This document shows, one piece after another, positions 27,691-33,130 of a DNA stretch of 64,000 nt. The number at the start of each line of letters is the position of its first letter. The first letter of the stretch is position 1. The stretch spans positions 12,695,703 to 12,759,702 of the forward strand of contig CM060131.1 in assembly GCA_030522415.1 (NCBI GenBank). The letters are read 5' to 3'. The notes under the pieces are model-generated. The model had not been told where the DNA came from. It worked only from the letters and a program-made list of their open reading frames with translations, and did not search any database. This DNA is from Channallabes apus. Lineage: Eukaryota; Chordata; Actinopteri; Siluriformes; Clariidae. Made by a program: the position numbers and the translations under genes.

Positions 27691-30600
27691 CATTGACATC
27701 ATAGGCGTAAGTTTCCCCGCTATTTAATTTTCTCTATTAAAGTGTAGCTTATCATAATTTATGTGAAAGGGGTCACTAAGAGGCAATTTTGCATCAGTCT
27801 TAGCTTTGCTCCAATATACATATTACCTACAGTACAGTACAAGTGGATTTGTCTTTAGTGCCTTAATATATTCACATTAATGTCCTCTCTGTACAAGAAT
27901 GACCAGAATCAGACAGTTGAACTTTGTCCCTGATTATACTTTAAGCATATAGTTACAAAATAGTAACAAATGATGACATAAAAACAATATTTATATAACT
28001 GGGTATTTGTTCAGAGATAGTATTCACAGCCTAGCACATTCACTCAATTCCTTACTGCTTCCTAATCTTCTCTCACCCTGCGCAGTATAACGCTGATCTC
28101 CACAGTCAGCAGCAGGCCGTAGATTAAAGCCAGCAAGCCTGTGATGCAGAAGCGCAGCTGCCCCAGGCCGATTCCGTGTTCATTGTACTTGGAGAACTTA
28201 ATTGTTTTGGTGACAAAGGCCAAAACCCAGTAGATGAGCAAAGCTTGATGATATAAATGAAAATCACAAAGTGAGTGCATATTTTAGAAACAAATAGAAA
28301 ATATGTATAAAAGCATTTTCTAAACAATCCACATAATGGGAAACAATTACAAATCAATTGAAATAACTATTACTCAGTATGAGAATTTGACAGAGGGCCA
28401 CTTTCGCCCTGTGTTGAATACACAAGTGTTGGTTGACTTTAGGCTACTTCTGGTCTATAGTCCAAATGTTATTAAAAATGATGAACTGCTTACAATCTGT
28501 AATCTGTTGCCCAACAATATGCATAAGGACTGTAAGGCAATGCCATTATGTGTGTATCTACTGTATGTGTGACCACTTAATAACCTAAATATTTGTAACT
28601 ACATCCGAGGGTGAGTCAAAAATGATCCACACTCTGGTTATATTAAAACGTCTGGGTTGTACACACTGTCTTAACAGTGATTTCCATTCAAGGCTACTGT
28701 GTATTGAAAAGCAAGGAGATTATGTCAAATTTGATATTTTTCTTTTCTAAAAGTTAATTAAAATAAATTCTACAGCCAAAGTGCGAATAATTTCTGACTT
28801 ACCCTTGTACTGTAGATCTGTATTCACATTAATACAAAAACTCCTGGACTTGGCAAGGTCTAAAACAGAAGCATTCTTTTCCATATGGTTATGAATGCTG
28901 GCACTAACAATTCATCAAACCTCAGTTCTATCATTTCAGGGAAACCAATCAGCTATAACCGTAGAACTATTAACAGTAGGTTTTGGTTTGCCCTTGGTTT
29001 GCCTTTGCCCTCTGGTCCCTTGAGGCAATACTTTGTGGCATGCTGTGGTATCTGGCACTGGGATGTTGGAAGTGGATCCTTCAGATACTCTGGGTTGCGG
29101 GGTAGGGCCTCTTCGGGTCTTTGCTTGCTGGGTCTTTAGCAGAGGTGTCAAGTAACGAAGTACAAATACTTCATTACCTTACTTAAGTAGAAATTTTGGG
29201 TATCTACAGTATACTTTACTGGAGTAATTATTTTTCAGCCGACTTTTTACTTCTACTCCTTACATTTTTAAGCAATTATCTGTACTTTCTACTCCTTACA
29301 TTTTTAAAATAGCCTCGTTTCTCTATTTTTATGATCAGAACGCGCAACCTCCTCCCCCCCCCCCCCAGTCGCATGATCAGCGCACATCCCCCCGGTCGTA
29401 TGTTCTGAATGCGAGACCTTAATGTTTTTTCCCCCCTCACGGTACTTTTACTTTTATACTTTTAGTAGTTTTGAAACCAGTACTTTTACACTTTTACTTA
29501 AGTAAAAAGGATGGGTTGATACTTCAACTTCTAAAGAAGTAATTTTTGAACCCTAGTATCTACACTTCTACTCAAGTAATGAATGTGAATACTTTTGACA
29601 CCACTGGTCTTTAGGTAACTTTCTATTGTGACCAGCATTACCTTTTTTCAGCGATTAGGGCTGCATTTGCCTTTCTGAGAGATCGAACTGAACACGCTTG
29701 TTTTTGGTCTCCATAATTAATGGTTGAGCCTTGGGTGCCCATGATTATGTCACCAGTCTAATGGTATATAATTTATAATTGTATAAAATACATGTTATGG
29801 CTGATAGGTGCATTTCATGATTGATCTCGATGAGAGATGGGAATACATGGGACTGTTTATTTTGTAACCTGCTATAACAGTTATATGTTTGTTCCAACTG
29901 CTTCTCAAAGTGCTCTCCACAGTCTCCCACATACAAGAGATCACAGACACAAGTGGCTAGTGTCGCTGTGATTGTTAAAGATTGGAAAGAGAGACTATGT
30001 CATCCTTCTCACCCAGATAAATAACAATTTTGCTCCGTTGGCACTAGGCTATTGATCCATGTTACTCAAACTTGTACTGTAGTTTGACAAAAGGAAAACA
30101 CTTTTCTGCTGTGACACTTATGAGACACTAGTCATCATGACCGGGGAGTTACTAAGGATGACTGAAGAAACACTTGAACAACCAAATAGTTGTATAATAT
30201 ATTTTAAAATCAATAACACTTTTTTTTTTCTTTACCTTGTGAGTGAGAAGCCATTAAACCCAATGAAATGCACATACCTAACAGCAATTTGGGAAAGTTA
30301 GAAGTCTCTATATTGTGATAGTAGACTATGGAGGTTATAGCTGCCAGGATTCCCAGTCCAGCAGGCATATAAAGATGGATGTGGTGAGACTGATTAAACC
30401 TAGAGGAACATAATAGGTCATTTAATAGTTAGATCATGTTTTAGTTACAAGTTGCAAAGCTTAAGCTTTTACAAATGATTTAATTATTAATTTAATTATT
30501 CATTTTGAAAGTCATGATTTGTGAAAGTAAATCCTGTAAAACTAATAAGACTCTGATGAAGTATTTAACGCTGTGGATTACATAACAAACCACTTACCCA

Positions 30601-32509
30601 TCTGAGACAATCCCTTCAGCGACCTCACACACCAGCACAAACAAGAGAGCGGTTGTGAGCAACCAGCGCAGGTTATGGCCAGGGAAGTGCAGCCATGTGC
30701 TATGATGGATATGAACCTTAGAGCTCTGGCTGCCCCAACCTACAATACAAACACTTTTAATCATGTCACCTACTGACAGAGTGAGAATTTATTGACCACA
30801 CGCTTAAAAACCTGTCGAAACTTCTTTGGTTGTCCTTCAACAACAAAGTGTTTTCAAGTATTTAATTATCATAGAGAGTTCCATTTAAAGGCTGTGGGTT
30901 ACTGGGTTACTGATCGGAAGGTCGGGGGTTCGAACCCCAGCATCGGCAAGTTGCCACTGTTGAGCCCTTGAGCAAGGCCCTTAACCCTATCTGCTCCAGG
31001 GGCGCTGTAAGCTGGCTGACCCTGCGCTCTGACCCCAGTTTCCTAATTGGGATATGCGAAGAAGAAATTTCGCTGTGCTGTAAAAAGTATATGTGACAAT
31101 AATTGAATATTCTTCTTCTTCTTCTTCTTCTTCTTCTTCCAAGGGTAAACCCATAGTTATCCAATTAACCCTTTAAGAACTTTTAAATAATACTTTTTTA
31201 AGAGTTTCTGAATTAAATGGGAAAAGTAGGTGATATAAACTCAAAATGATCAACAACTATTTTCGTTTTAATACCTAAAATCTGAACTTAAATTAAAATT
31301 TAGCTGAAATGTAATGTTTGCTGGCACCAAAGGGGCTCTTTAAGGTCTCAGTTAGTGAAAGACTCCAGATGCACAAACTATTCATTCATTCGTTCATTAA
31401 TTCATTCATTTTTTTATTCATCTTTGAATGCCTTATCTTGGTTAGAGTTTCAATGCCAGGTAGGAATACACACTGTATTCGTCACCCAGTCACACCTAGG
31501 AGCAATTTCCAATAGCCCGTTCAGTTTCTGGTTTGTTACTGGGAGAAAGGAGAAAACCAGTGAACCCAGAGCTGAGAATTAAGCTGTGAACCCTGTGAGG
31601 CAGCTACATCATCCCATTCAATTTTAAATTAGGTCAATATAATTCTGTCATCACATCCAACAGTCTGATTTCAGGATAATTCCACTAACCAATGAAGAGT
31701 ATTGGGAAGGTGCTGAAAAGAAGAAAAACGTGTGGCACAAGCCCCAGGGCATCTAGGAAACAGCCATTATTCAGAAGACCGTTGTCCACCTTATAGGCGG
31801 ACGAGTTATCAGTACCACAGAAAGACAGGGTGCTATTGGAGATTGGAGTCTAAAAGAGGAAGAGAAATGAAAAAAAAGAGGAGGCAAGCATGACAAAATG
31901 TATCACAATGGTAACAAATATTATCATTACTTAAAAAAAAAAAGACTTGCAGGCAGTTAATGGAATCTAATTAAACAATGAGACATGGCAGTACTGGAAA
32001 ATCATCAATGATGGGGTACTGTAATGTTATTGAGCTATTGTTGTTACTTATGGAGTACATGGATTTCCTAGAACAGCATGTCAAAATGTTTTAATATTCT
32101 TTGTGTCACCAACACCAATGTGCAAGTGATTACAATTATCTTTTAGATATAATGATAACAAATGACACATAACGCAATAAATCTAAGGTTTTCCTGATCA
32201 CTTTATTACATTACAGCTACTATACAGTACAAACACCAGCATCTCTCTCTCAGAGACTAAAGCAGATTAATGTGTTAATAGGGTGTAAAGAAATCACAAA
32301 GCATTTCCTCTGTCCTGAGGACTGATGAAGAACTTGGTGTCACTGTCAGAATTGTTTTATTCTGTTGATAGTTATCAAAAATCTGTTTATTATAGCCAAG
32401 GATAATGTAGAGAGTCCACTATACAAGACCATATGTAAGTTGTTAATATTGAAAAGATAACATATTTTACAAAAGAGTCTCTAAACAGTAAAAAGTCAAA
32501 GCAAAGAAT

Positions 32510-32559
<50 letters not shown>

Positions 32560-32663
32560 AAAGATAATTATTAACATAAGATTCATACATCATTTCAATT
32601 TAAAGTTTTAAATAGAATTATAGCATTACAATCAAGTTTGCAGAAGATATGCACAGATCAGTA

Positions 32664-32703
<40 letters not shown>

Positions 32704-32931
32704 AGTAGTAGTATTCATATCAGTGATCTGTGTTCCTTATAACAAATGTAATCAAATTAAGCTAACTTTTTTTTAGTATTTAAATATTTTAAGACAATGT
32801 AGCCCCGTATATAAATTACTGTGTCTGCTTTTTTTTTTAATTGGGTTGAAAGTTTAATTTCTTTGAAAACAAACAAACAAACAAACAATAAACAGCATGC
32901 AAGGTAAACTCACAGCTCTGTATCCGTGCAT
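1088..32931 (-). CDS. abcc8: Sulfonylurea receptor (SUR1/ABCC8-type), 5' part: 24 coding exons
   Basis: SUR1 is the regulatory subunit of ATP-sensitive K+ channels; four SURs surround four Kir6 pores in the plasma membrane and couple ADP/ATP to excitability and secretion. Twenty-four exons with GT-AG borders join in one frame (2914 nt, residues 1-971 plus 1 nt): TMD0 (about 35-200), L0 linker with conserved YWW (240-242), TMD1, then NBD1 with Walker [10 protein letters not shown] (733-741), Q-loop Q782, LSGGQ (837-841), Walker B VVFLDD (857-862) and H-loop H896. Closer to SUR1 than SUR2 (for example [22 protein letters not shown]). TMD2 and NBD2 lie off the left edge. Several normally invariant residues differ, so a teleost duplicate such as abcc8b is possible; the symbol marks the family, not strict orthology. 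Family call is very sure. Confidence 0.93.
1460..1792. mobile_element. hAT-type non-autonomous element
   Basis: Inverted ends CAGGGGTGTC (left) and its complement GACACCCCTG (right). Flanking 8-bp duplication CTCTAGAG (1452-1459) and CTCTAGAA (1793-1800), one mismatch. The GC-rich ends and 8-bp duplication are hallmarks of hAT elements. No transposase. In abcc8 intron 23. Confidence 0.85.
2169..2282 (-). CDS. abcc8: abcc8 coding exon 23 (residues 907-944)
   Basis: Acceptor AATCTCTAAG, donor AAG before GTGATG. Reads [19 protein letters not shown], then [16 protein letters not shown], the end of NBD1, matching SUR1 [13 protein letters not shown]. 114 nt, phase 0. Confidence 0.96.
3080..3217 (-). 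CDS. abcc8: abcc8 coding exon 22 (residues 861-906), Walker B/H-loop
   Basis: Acceptor ACATTTAG, donor TGG before GTGAGA. Reads [20 protein letters not shown], then [18 protein letters not shown]: Walker B acidic pair, D-loop and H-loop His896. Very well conserved against SUR1. 138 nt. Confidence 0.97.
3640..4085 (-). mobile_element. Tc1-like transposon remnant (transposase N-terminal part)
   Basis: The minus strand reads a degenerate transposase start, [26 protein letters not shown], the DNA-binding part of a fish Tc1 family. The catalytic half is missing. Same family as the element at 40990-43570. Lies in abcc8 intron 21. Confidence 0.75.
4441..4521 (-). CDS. abcc8: abcc8 coding exon 21 (residues 834-860), ABC signature
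   Basis: Acceptor CTTTCTCAG, donor CTG before GTGAGT. Reads [20 protein letters not shown], then QTKVVFL: signature LSGGQ and the hydrophobic strand of Walker B. SUR1 has GINLSGGQ. 81 nt, phase 0. Confidence 0.97.
4595..4679 (-). CDS. abcc8: abcc8 coding exon 20 (residues 805-833)
   Basis: Acceptor GTCTTCAG, donor AGG before GTAAGT. Reads [20 protein letters not shown] then DQTVVGDR. Where SUR1 and SUR2 share ACSLQPDID and IGERG, this has ICQLQTDID and VGDRG, closer to generic ABCC proteins. 85 nt. Confidence 0.94.
4780..5070 (-). mobile_element. tRNA-like SINE copy (internal deletion)
   Basis: Minus-strand copy of the SINE described at 53749-54128, missing a middle segment. Bounded by a perfect 13-bp duplication TGCGCAAAGATAT (4767-4779 and 5071-5083), showing insertion by target-primed reverse transcription. 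Confidence 0.88.
5225..5412. repeat. Interspersed repeat with tRNA-like B-box segment
   Basis: Contains GGGCCTTGCTCAAGGGCCCA and GGATTCGAACCTGGGATC, a tail shared with many teleost SINE-like repeats. Shares the GCTCAAGGGCC region with 30888-31140 in opposite orientation. A short (ATTC)n follows. Confidence 0.6.
6110..6519 (+). mobile_element. GC-rich SINE-like retroposon with A-rich tail
   Basis: About 410 bp, ending in C-run then A-rich tail, flanked by a perfect 14-bp duplication ATAATGTCAATTTG (6096-6109 and 6520-6533). No ORF. Duplication plus A-rich tail show LINE-mobilised insertion. Family not recognised with certainty. Confidence 0.78.
6940..7230 (-). mobile_element. LINE (RTE-type) reverse transcriptase C-terminal fragment
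   Basis: The minus strand reads [20 protein letters not shown], then [14 protein letters not shown] and [11 protein letters not shown], the typical C-terminal tail of RTE/BovB-like LINE ORFs. Heavily 5'-truncated; no catalytic domain. In abcc8 intron 19. Confidence 0.75.
8189..8287 (-). CDS. abcc8: abcc8 coding exon 19 (residues 772-804), Q-loop
   Basis: Acceptor GATTCGTAG, donor GTAAAG. Reads [20 protein letters not shown] then [13 protein letters not shown], with Q-loop Gln782. The RKRG here is also present in human SUR1 and is not the classical ER-retention site. 99 nt. Confidence 0.95.
9036..9595. mobile_element. piggyBac-type MITE
   Basis: TTAA at both ends (9036-9039, 9592-9595). Inverted termini CCCTGGAGAACCCA and, reversed, CCCTGGAAAACCCA. 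TTAA targets and CCCT ends are diagnostic of piggyBac. AT-rich interior, no transposase. Nested inside 8746-10458. Confidence 0.85.
9667..9834. repeat. 66-bp near-perfect inverted repeat, 36-bp loop
   Basis: Arms 9667-9732 and 9769-9834 are reverse complements with one mismatch in 66. The loop itself holds a smaller partial palindrome (CTTGCTTTCAAAGTAAG). Would form a long hairpin in DNA or in the abcc8 intron 18 RNA. Confidence 0.95.
9958..10191 (+). mobile_element. tRNA-like SINE copy, 5'-truncated
   Basis: Only the 3' half of the SINE (from CCCACAGTCCAAAGA-like text) with (AATG)n tail. Bounded by a perfect 13-bp duplication GAATTCTATATTT (9945-9957 and 10192-10204). Confidence 0.9.
10876..11347. 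mobile_element. Tc1-like internally deleted element (CAGTACAGGCC ends)
   Basis: Inverted ends CAGTACAGGCCAAAAGTTTG and the matching right end. Inner arms are also inverted (CATGTGGAGTTATGTAC). The middle keeps decayed transposase text (GACGGGACCTAAACCCAATA). One arm carries a 5-bp insertion absent from the other. In abcc8 intron 18. Confidence 0.85.
11348..12047. other. abcc8 intron 18, remaining part
   Basis: No exon or recognisable element. Scattered TACAGTA/TACTGTA words, including at 12038-12044 next to the exon 18 donor. Confidence 0.5.
12048..12080 (-). CDS. abcc8: abcc8 coding exon 18 (33 nt microexon, residues 761-771)
   Basis: Acceptor ATCTAACAG, donor CAG before GTATAC. Encodes [10 protein letters not shown], an acidic loop where SUR1 has its longer LPDSEIGEDPSPE region. 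A TACTGTA word starts at intron position +4 of the donor. Frame-consistent with exons 17 and 19. 33 nt. Confidence 0.82.
12204..12309 (-). CDS. abcc8: abcc8 coding exon 17 (residues 726-760), Walker A of NBD1
   Basis: Acceptor GTATTATAG, donor GTAACA. Encodes [20 protein letters not shown], then [13 protein letters not shown]. Walker A is GQVGSGKSS with catalytic-site Lys739; human SUR1 and SUR2 have Cys where Ser737 is. 106 nt. Confidence 0.95.
12524..12596 (-). CDS. abcc8: abcc8 coding exon 16 (residues 702-725), start of NBD1
   Basis: Reads [20 protein letters not shown] then KVPF; the first beta strands of NBD1 and the aromatic that stacks on ATP adenine (YFTW). The acceptor consists of two tandem TACTGTA words directly before the exon, with no real polypyrimidine tract. 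Donor GTAAGT. 73 nt. Confidence 0.93.
12727..12861 (-). CDS. abcc8: abcc8 coding exon 15 (residues 657-701), pre-NBD1 linker
   Basis: Acceptor GTTCCCAG, donor AAG before GTATAA. Reads [20 protein letters not shown] and ends DICFK. The segment aligns with SUR1 VVNRKRPAR, where RKR is the ER-retention motif; here it is RKN (669-671). A TACTGTA heptamer lies in the upstream intron. 135 nt. Confidence 0.9.
12970..13084 (-). CDS. abcc8: abcc8 coding exon 14 (residues 618-656)
   Basis: Acceptor TATTCCAG, donor GTT before GTAAGT. Encodes [17 protein letters not shown], then a poorly conserved Ser/Asn/Lys-rich linker before NBD1. Equivalent to SUR1 VQKLSEFLSSAEI. 115 nt. Confidence 0.9.
13419..14038. 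repeat. Polypurine tract (GGAA/GAAGG-rich), about 620 bp
   Basis: Plus strand almost entirely A/G, including (GGAA)n at about 13760-13812. In abcc8 pre-mRNA (minus sense) this is a polypyrimidine tract inside intron 13. Open frames over it are low-complexity artefacts. Confidence 0.95.
14172..14552 (-). mobile_element. tRNA-like SINE copy, full length
   Basis: Full SINE on the minus strand, ending in the GGTGGCGCGGTGG head. Bounded by the 11-bp duplication AACCATGAAAA (14161-14171 and 14553-14563). Confidence 0.9.
14722..14873 (-). CDS. abcc8: abcc8 coding exon 13 (residues 568-617)
   Basis: Acceptor TTTTCCTCAG. Reads [28 protein letters not shown] and STVKALV. Two nearby GT sites exist; the donor AAG before GTGACT keeps the frame (AG plus C gives Ser, then IQNLSEF), whereas the upstream GTAAGG would shift it. 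152 nt. Confidence 0.92.
14973..15013 (-). CDS. abcc8: abcc8 coding exon 12 (41 nt, residues 554-567)
   Basis: Short exon between acceptor CTTCCTTTTAG and donor GTGAGT, encoding [13 protein letters not shown], a SUR TMD1 helix. Required for frame: phase 1 in, 0 out. Flanked within 150 nt by a roughly 600-nt polypyrimidine stretch of its own pre-mRNA. Confidence 0.93.
15165..15782. repeat. Second polypurine tract, about 620 bp
   Basis: Plus strand A/G-only over long runs, in abcc8 intron 11 just upstream (in transcript sense) of the 41-nt exon 12. Polypyrimidine in the pre-mRNA. Confidence 0.95.
16002..16164 (-). CDS. abcc8: abcc8 coding exon 11 (residues 500-553)
   Basis: Reads [29 protein letters not shown] and [14 protein letters not shown], the cytosolic helix that couples TMD1 to the NBDs. 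Donor GTACGA leaves one base, completed by exon 12 to Ile. The acceptor TTGCAG abuts a (GT) microsatellite of about 17 units (16170-16205 on the plus strand). 163 nt. Confidence 0.95.
16165..16205. repeat. (AC)n microsatellite at the exon 11 acceptor
   Basis: About 17 AC units; on the coding strand (GT)n runs into TTGCAG of abcc8 exon 11, replacing the polypyrimidine tract. Confidence 0.95.
16424..16655 (+). mobile_element. mariner-like left end next to a retroposon 3' tail
   Basis: Starts with the terminus GTTCAAGTCAAACCAGGACT shared with 58617 and 59957. It is followed by a retroposon tail (GCTGCTTTGAGACAATG, then AATAAAAATTTTATTGG) shared with 24335-24405. No coding content. In abcc8 intron 10. 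Confidence 0.6.
17532..17666 (-). CDS. abcc8: abcc8 coding exon 10 (residues 455-499)
   Basis: Acceptor TTTTCAACAG, donor CTG before GTGAGC. Encodes [20 protein letters not shown] and [19 protein letters not shown], two TMD1 helices and their cytosolic extension. 135 nt. Confidence 0.95.
18599..19325. mobile_element. Degenerate Tc1-like element (CACTGTCTGGC ends)
   Basis: Inverted ends CACTGTCTGGC and, reversed, CACTGCCTGGCC. Transposase relics (GCATAGTGGCCTCTGTACAA, GGGAGCATCAGGAATCATT) are shared with 45813-46400, 49025-49440 and 57332-57608. Many stops. In abcc8 intron 9. Confidence 0.75.
19396..19551 (-). CDS. abcc8: abcc8 coding exon 9 (residues 403-454)
   Basis: Acceptor TTCTCAG, donor GTAAGA. 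Reads [19 protein letters not shown], then [20 protein letters not shown]. At places where SUR1 and SUR2 share VA-I-(D/E)-T-N-Q-L-M-W and NLWAMP, this exon has [10 protein letters not shown] and NLCAMP. 156 nt. Confidence 0.94.
19604..19668. repeat. (GATA)n microsatellite
   Basis: Uninterrupted GATA repeats in abcc8 intron 8; a second (GATA)n tract lies at 32508-32560. Confidence 0.95.
19669..20134 (+). mobile_element. mariner-like element, internally deleted
   Basis: Left terminus GTGTTTAAGTCAAACTGGGA and, reversed, right terminus GGGATGTTCAAGTCAAACCA. Same family as the copies near 48010, 58617 and 59957. Carries AGGTACAGTAG where the 59050 copy has AGGTAG. In abcc8 intron 8. Confidence 0.75.
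20221..20385 (-). CDS. abcc8: abcc8 coding exon 8 (residues 348-402)
   Basis: Acceptor GTGTTACAG, weak donor CAG before GTTATT. Reads [20 protein letters not shown] and [24 protein letters not shown]1 helix and elbow. The ANSYVLAV text favours SUR1 over SUR2 (ENAYVLAV). 165 nt, phase 0. Confidence 0.95.
20480..20600 (-). mobile_element. Tc1-like terminal fragment
   Basis: GATTACAGCACGCATTC resembles GATTACAGCGTGCATTT at about 49035, part of the same Tc1 family. Sequence from 20600 to 21240 shows nothing further. Confidence 0.45.
21240..21530 (+). mobile_element. Retroposon 3' end fragment
   Basis: AT-rich, ending in AAAAGCATTTCACTGCATAT and GTGACAATTATTATT, a tail common on fish LINEs and SINEs. 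No ORF of substance. Confidence 0.45.
22028..22720. mobile_element. CACTG-ended non-autonomous DNA element with internal duplication
   Basis: Ends CACTGTAAAAAAT and, reversed, CACTGTAAAAAATA. A unit around GGCAGCTGTGGTTG-CAGA occurs twice in direct orientation (about 22380 and 22530) and once inverted (about 22650-22690). No ORF. CACTG ends suggest a CMC-like element; not certain. In abcc8 intron 7. Confidence 0.65.
23464..23652 (-). CDS. abcc8: abcc8 coding exon 7 (residues 285-347)
   Basis: Encodes [17 protein letters not shown], the helix [18 protein letters not shown] and a loop ending in IEPP. TMD1 begins here. Donor GTATCT. The acceptor is odd: TTATTGCAG follows directly on a run of 11 G and a (GT)n stretch, with almost no polypyrimidine tract. 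189 nt. Confidence 0.94.
23660..23706. repeat. G-run plus (GT)n at the exon 7 acceptor (coding strand)
   Basis: Plus strand shows a C-run then (CA)n. On the abcc8 coding strand this is (GT)n, then G-run, then TTATTGCAG of exon 7. Confidence 0.95.
24290..24405 (+). mobile_element. LINE/SINE 3' tail with (AATTG)n end
   Basis: GTTGCTTTGCGACAATGACA, then AAATAAAATTGAATTGAATT. The same tail in opposite orientation is at 55305-55375 and 59340-59405. Confidence 0.6.
24623..24865 (-). CDS. abcc8: abcc8 coding exon 6 (residues 204-284), L0 linker
   Basis: Acceptor TTTTGCAG, donor AAG before GTAGAT. Starts RYIFF and contains [20 protein letters not shown]: the L0 segment and lasso region that contacts Kir6 and helps bind sulfonylureas. 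The Tyr/Trp pair equivalent to human Y230/W232 is kept (240, 242). 243 nt, phase 0 both ends. Confidence 0.96.
25355..26996 (-). mobile_element. Tc1-like DNA transposon, nearly complete
   Basis: Inverted ends CAGTGGTGTGAAAAACTATT and, reversed, CAGTGTGAAAAACTATTTGC (3-bp loss at the right). TA precedes the left end; the right flank is CA, one base off. Carries the transposase on the minus strand. Sister copy at 62602-64000. In abcc8 intron 5. Confidence 0.93.
25694..26620 (-). CDS. Tc1-family transposase, altered C-terminus
   Basis: Cut-and-paste transposase acting at TA sites. 308 aa without internal stops: paired-like helix-turn-helix DNA-binding region (about 10-110, [18 protein letters not shown]), GRPTKIT-like hinge, and a DD34E catalytic core with D153 (WTDETKVE), D244 (QQDNDPKHT) and E279 (LNPIEMLW). 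After AELQ the frame runs into HFFVIIQ and a stop, because a short local duplication around 25680-25710 inserted sequence. The sister copy continues [16 protein letters not shown]. Probably inactive, but recently so. Confidence 0.9.
   Translation of the reverse strand: MPRSKQIQEQMRRKVIEIYQSGKGYKAISKALGLQRTTVRAIIHKWQKHGTVVNLPRSDRPTKITPRAQRQLIREATKDPRTTSKELQASLASIKVSDHDSTIRNRLGKNGLHGRFPRRKPLLSRKNIKARLNFAKKHLNDCQDFWENTLWTDETKVELFGRCVSRYIWRKSNTAFQKKNIIPAVKYGGGSVMFWGCFAASGPGRLAVIDGTMNSTVYQKILKDNVRPSVRQLKLKRSWVLQQDNDPKHTSKSTSEWLKKNKMKTLEWPSQSPDLNPIEMLWHDLKKAVHARKPSNKAELQHFFVIIQ
27000..28076. other. abcc8 intron 5 remainder; (GA)n at about 27646-27688
   Basis: No exon or element recognised besides the GA microsatellite. 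A tandem footprint-like word TACAGTACAGTA lies near 27829-27840. Confidence 0.6.
28077..28243 (-). CDS. abcc8: abcc8 coding exon 5 (residues 148-203)
   Basis: Weak acceptor ATCATCAAG, good donor AGG before GTGAGA. Encodes [16 protein letters not shown] and [20 protein letters not shown]0 helices 4-5 ending in VILRR. The TKTIKF motif resembles SUR1 more than SUR2 (TKTIKL). 167 nt. Confidence 0.95.
28606..28806. mobile_element. Short mariner-type MITE
   Basis: Left end GGGTGAGTCAAAAATGATCC and, reversed, right end GGGTAAGTCAGAAATTATTC, about 200 bp apart. The GAGTCAAAAATGATCC terminus is typical of mariner elements. No ORF. In abcc8 intron 4. Confidence 0.65.
29140..29606. mobile_element. hAT-type non-autonomous element
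   Basis: Ends CAGAGGTGTCAAGTAACG and, reversed, CAGTGGTGTCAAAAGTATTC. Flanked by a perfect 8-bp duplication GTCTTTAG (29132-29139 and 29607-29614). The interior alternates ACTTTTACTT text. No ORF. In abcc8 intron 4. Confidence 0.9.
30278..30399 (-). CDS. abcc8: abcc8 coding exon 4 (residues 107-147)
   Basis: Acceptor CTCTAG, donor GTATGT. Reads [12 protein letters not shown] and [20 protein letters not shown]0 helix 3 and loop, matching SUR1. 122 nt. Confidence 0.95.
30598..30739 (-). CDS. abcc8: abcc8 coding exon 3 (residues 60-106)
   Basis: Acceptor TTGTAG, donor GTAAGT. Reads [20 protein letters not shown], then GHNLRW and the helix [17 protein letters not shown], nearly identical to SUR1 TMD0 loop and helix 2. 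142 nt, phase 1 in and phase 2 out. Confidence 0.95.
30888..31140 (+). mobile_element. tRNA-derived SINE with (TTC)n tail
   Basis: Contains a B-box-like GGGTTCGAACCCCAGCAT, then GCCCTTGAGCAAGGCCCTTA, then TTTCGCTGTGCTGTA and (TTC)n. Typical teleost tRNA-derived SINE. In abcc8 intron 2. Confidence 0.75.
31380..31615. repeat. Decayed repeat starting with (ATTC)n
   Basis: Old copy related to the tRNA-like SINE group (tail and GAAAACCAGTGAACCCAG text). No gene content. Confidence 0.35.
31690..31849 (-). CDS. abcc8: abcc8 coding exon 2 (residues 7-59)
   Basis: Acceptor TCTTTTAG, donor GTTAGT. Encodes the extracellular N-terminus: [13 protein letters not shown] and NNGCFLDAL, then the first TMD0 helix [16 protein letters not shown]. 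Two sequons (N11-S-T, N21-S-S) and C17/C36, the pair that forms a disulfide in mammalian SUR1. 160 nt, ends one base into codon 60. Confidence 0.95.
32508..32560. repeat. (GATA)n microsatellite
   Basis: GATA repeats in abcc8 intron 1. An (ATT)n tract lies at about 32667-32701. The remainder of 31850-32913 shows nothing else. Confidence 0.95.
32914..32931 (-). CDS. abcc8: abcc8 coding exon 1 (start codon, 6 residues MHGYRA)
   Basis: ATG at 32931-32929 in context CACCAGG-ATG, with A at -3. An in-frame TAG lies upstream and no other ATG intervenes. The exon ends AGAGCT before GTGAGT, in phase 0 with exon 2. Mammalian SUR1 starts only a few residues before its FCG motif, so this fish form carries about 10 extra N-terminal residues ahead of FCG. 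The start is inferred from splice and frame logic, without transcript support. Confidence 0.7.
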
Positions 32932-33130
32932 CCTGGTGGCGAGAGGCTCCTTGCTGTGCGCTTCCCAAACTCCACTATGTACTGAAATCCACCCGGACTC
33001 CTACAGCACCGCTGGAGCTCCGAATCCCTGCGGATTATTCAGCAGTTACTGTTATAACGTCTCAGATCACCACCAACCGCTGTGTGCGCGTGTGCGTGCG
33101 CGCGCGCCTGTGCGCCTTTGCGCCAAATCC
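32932..33130 (-). promoter_or_regulatory. abcc8: abcc8 5' leader and proximal promoter region
   Basis: Sequence directly upstream of the abcc8 start, richer in C+G than its surroundings. It includes a run of alternating purine-pyrimidine (GTGTGCGCG type, about 33081-33114) that could adopt Z-DNA. No TATA box was recognised, and the transcription start cannot be placed. Confidence 0.4.
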
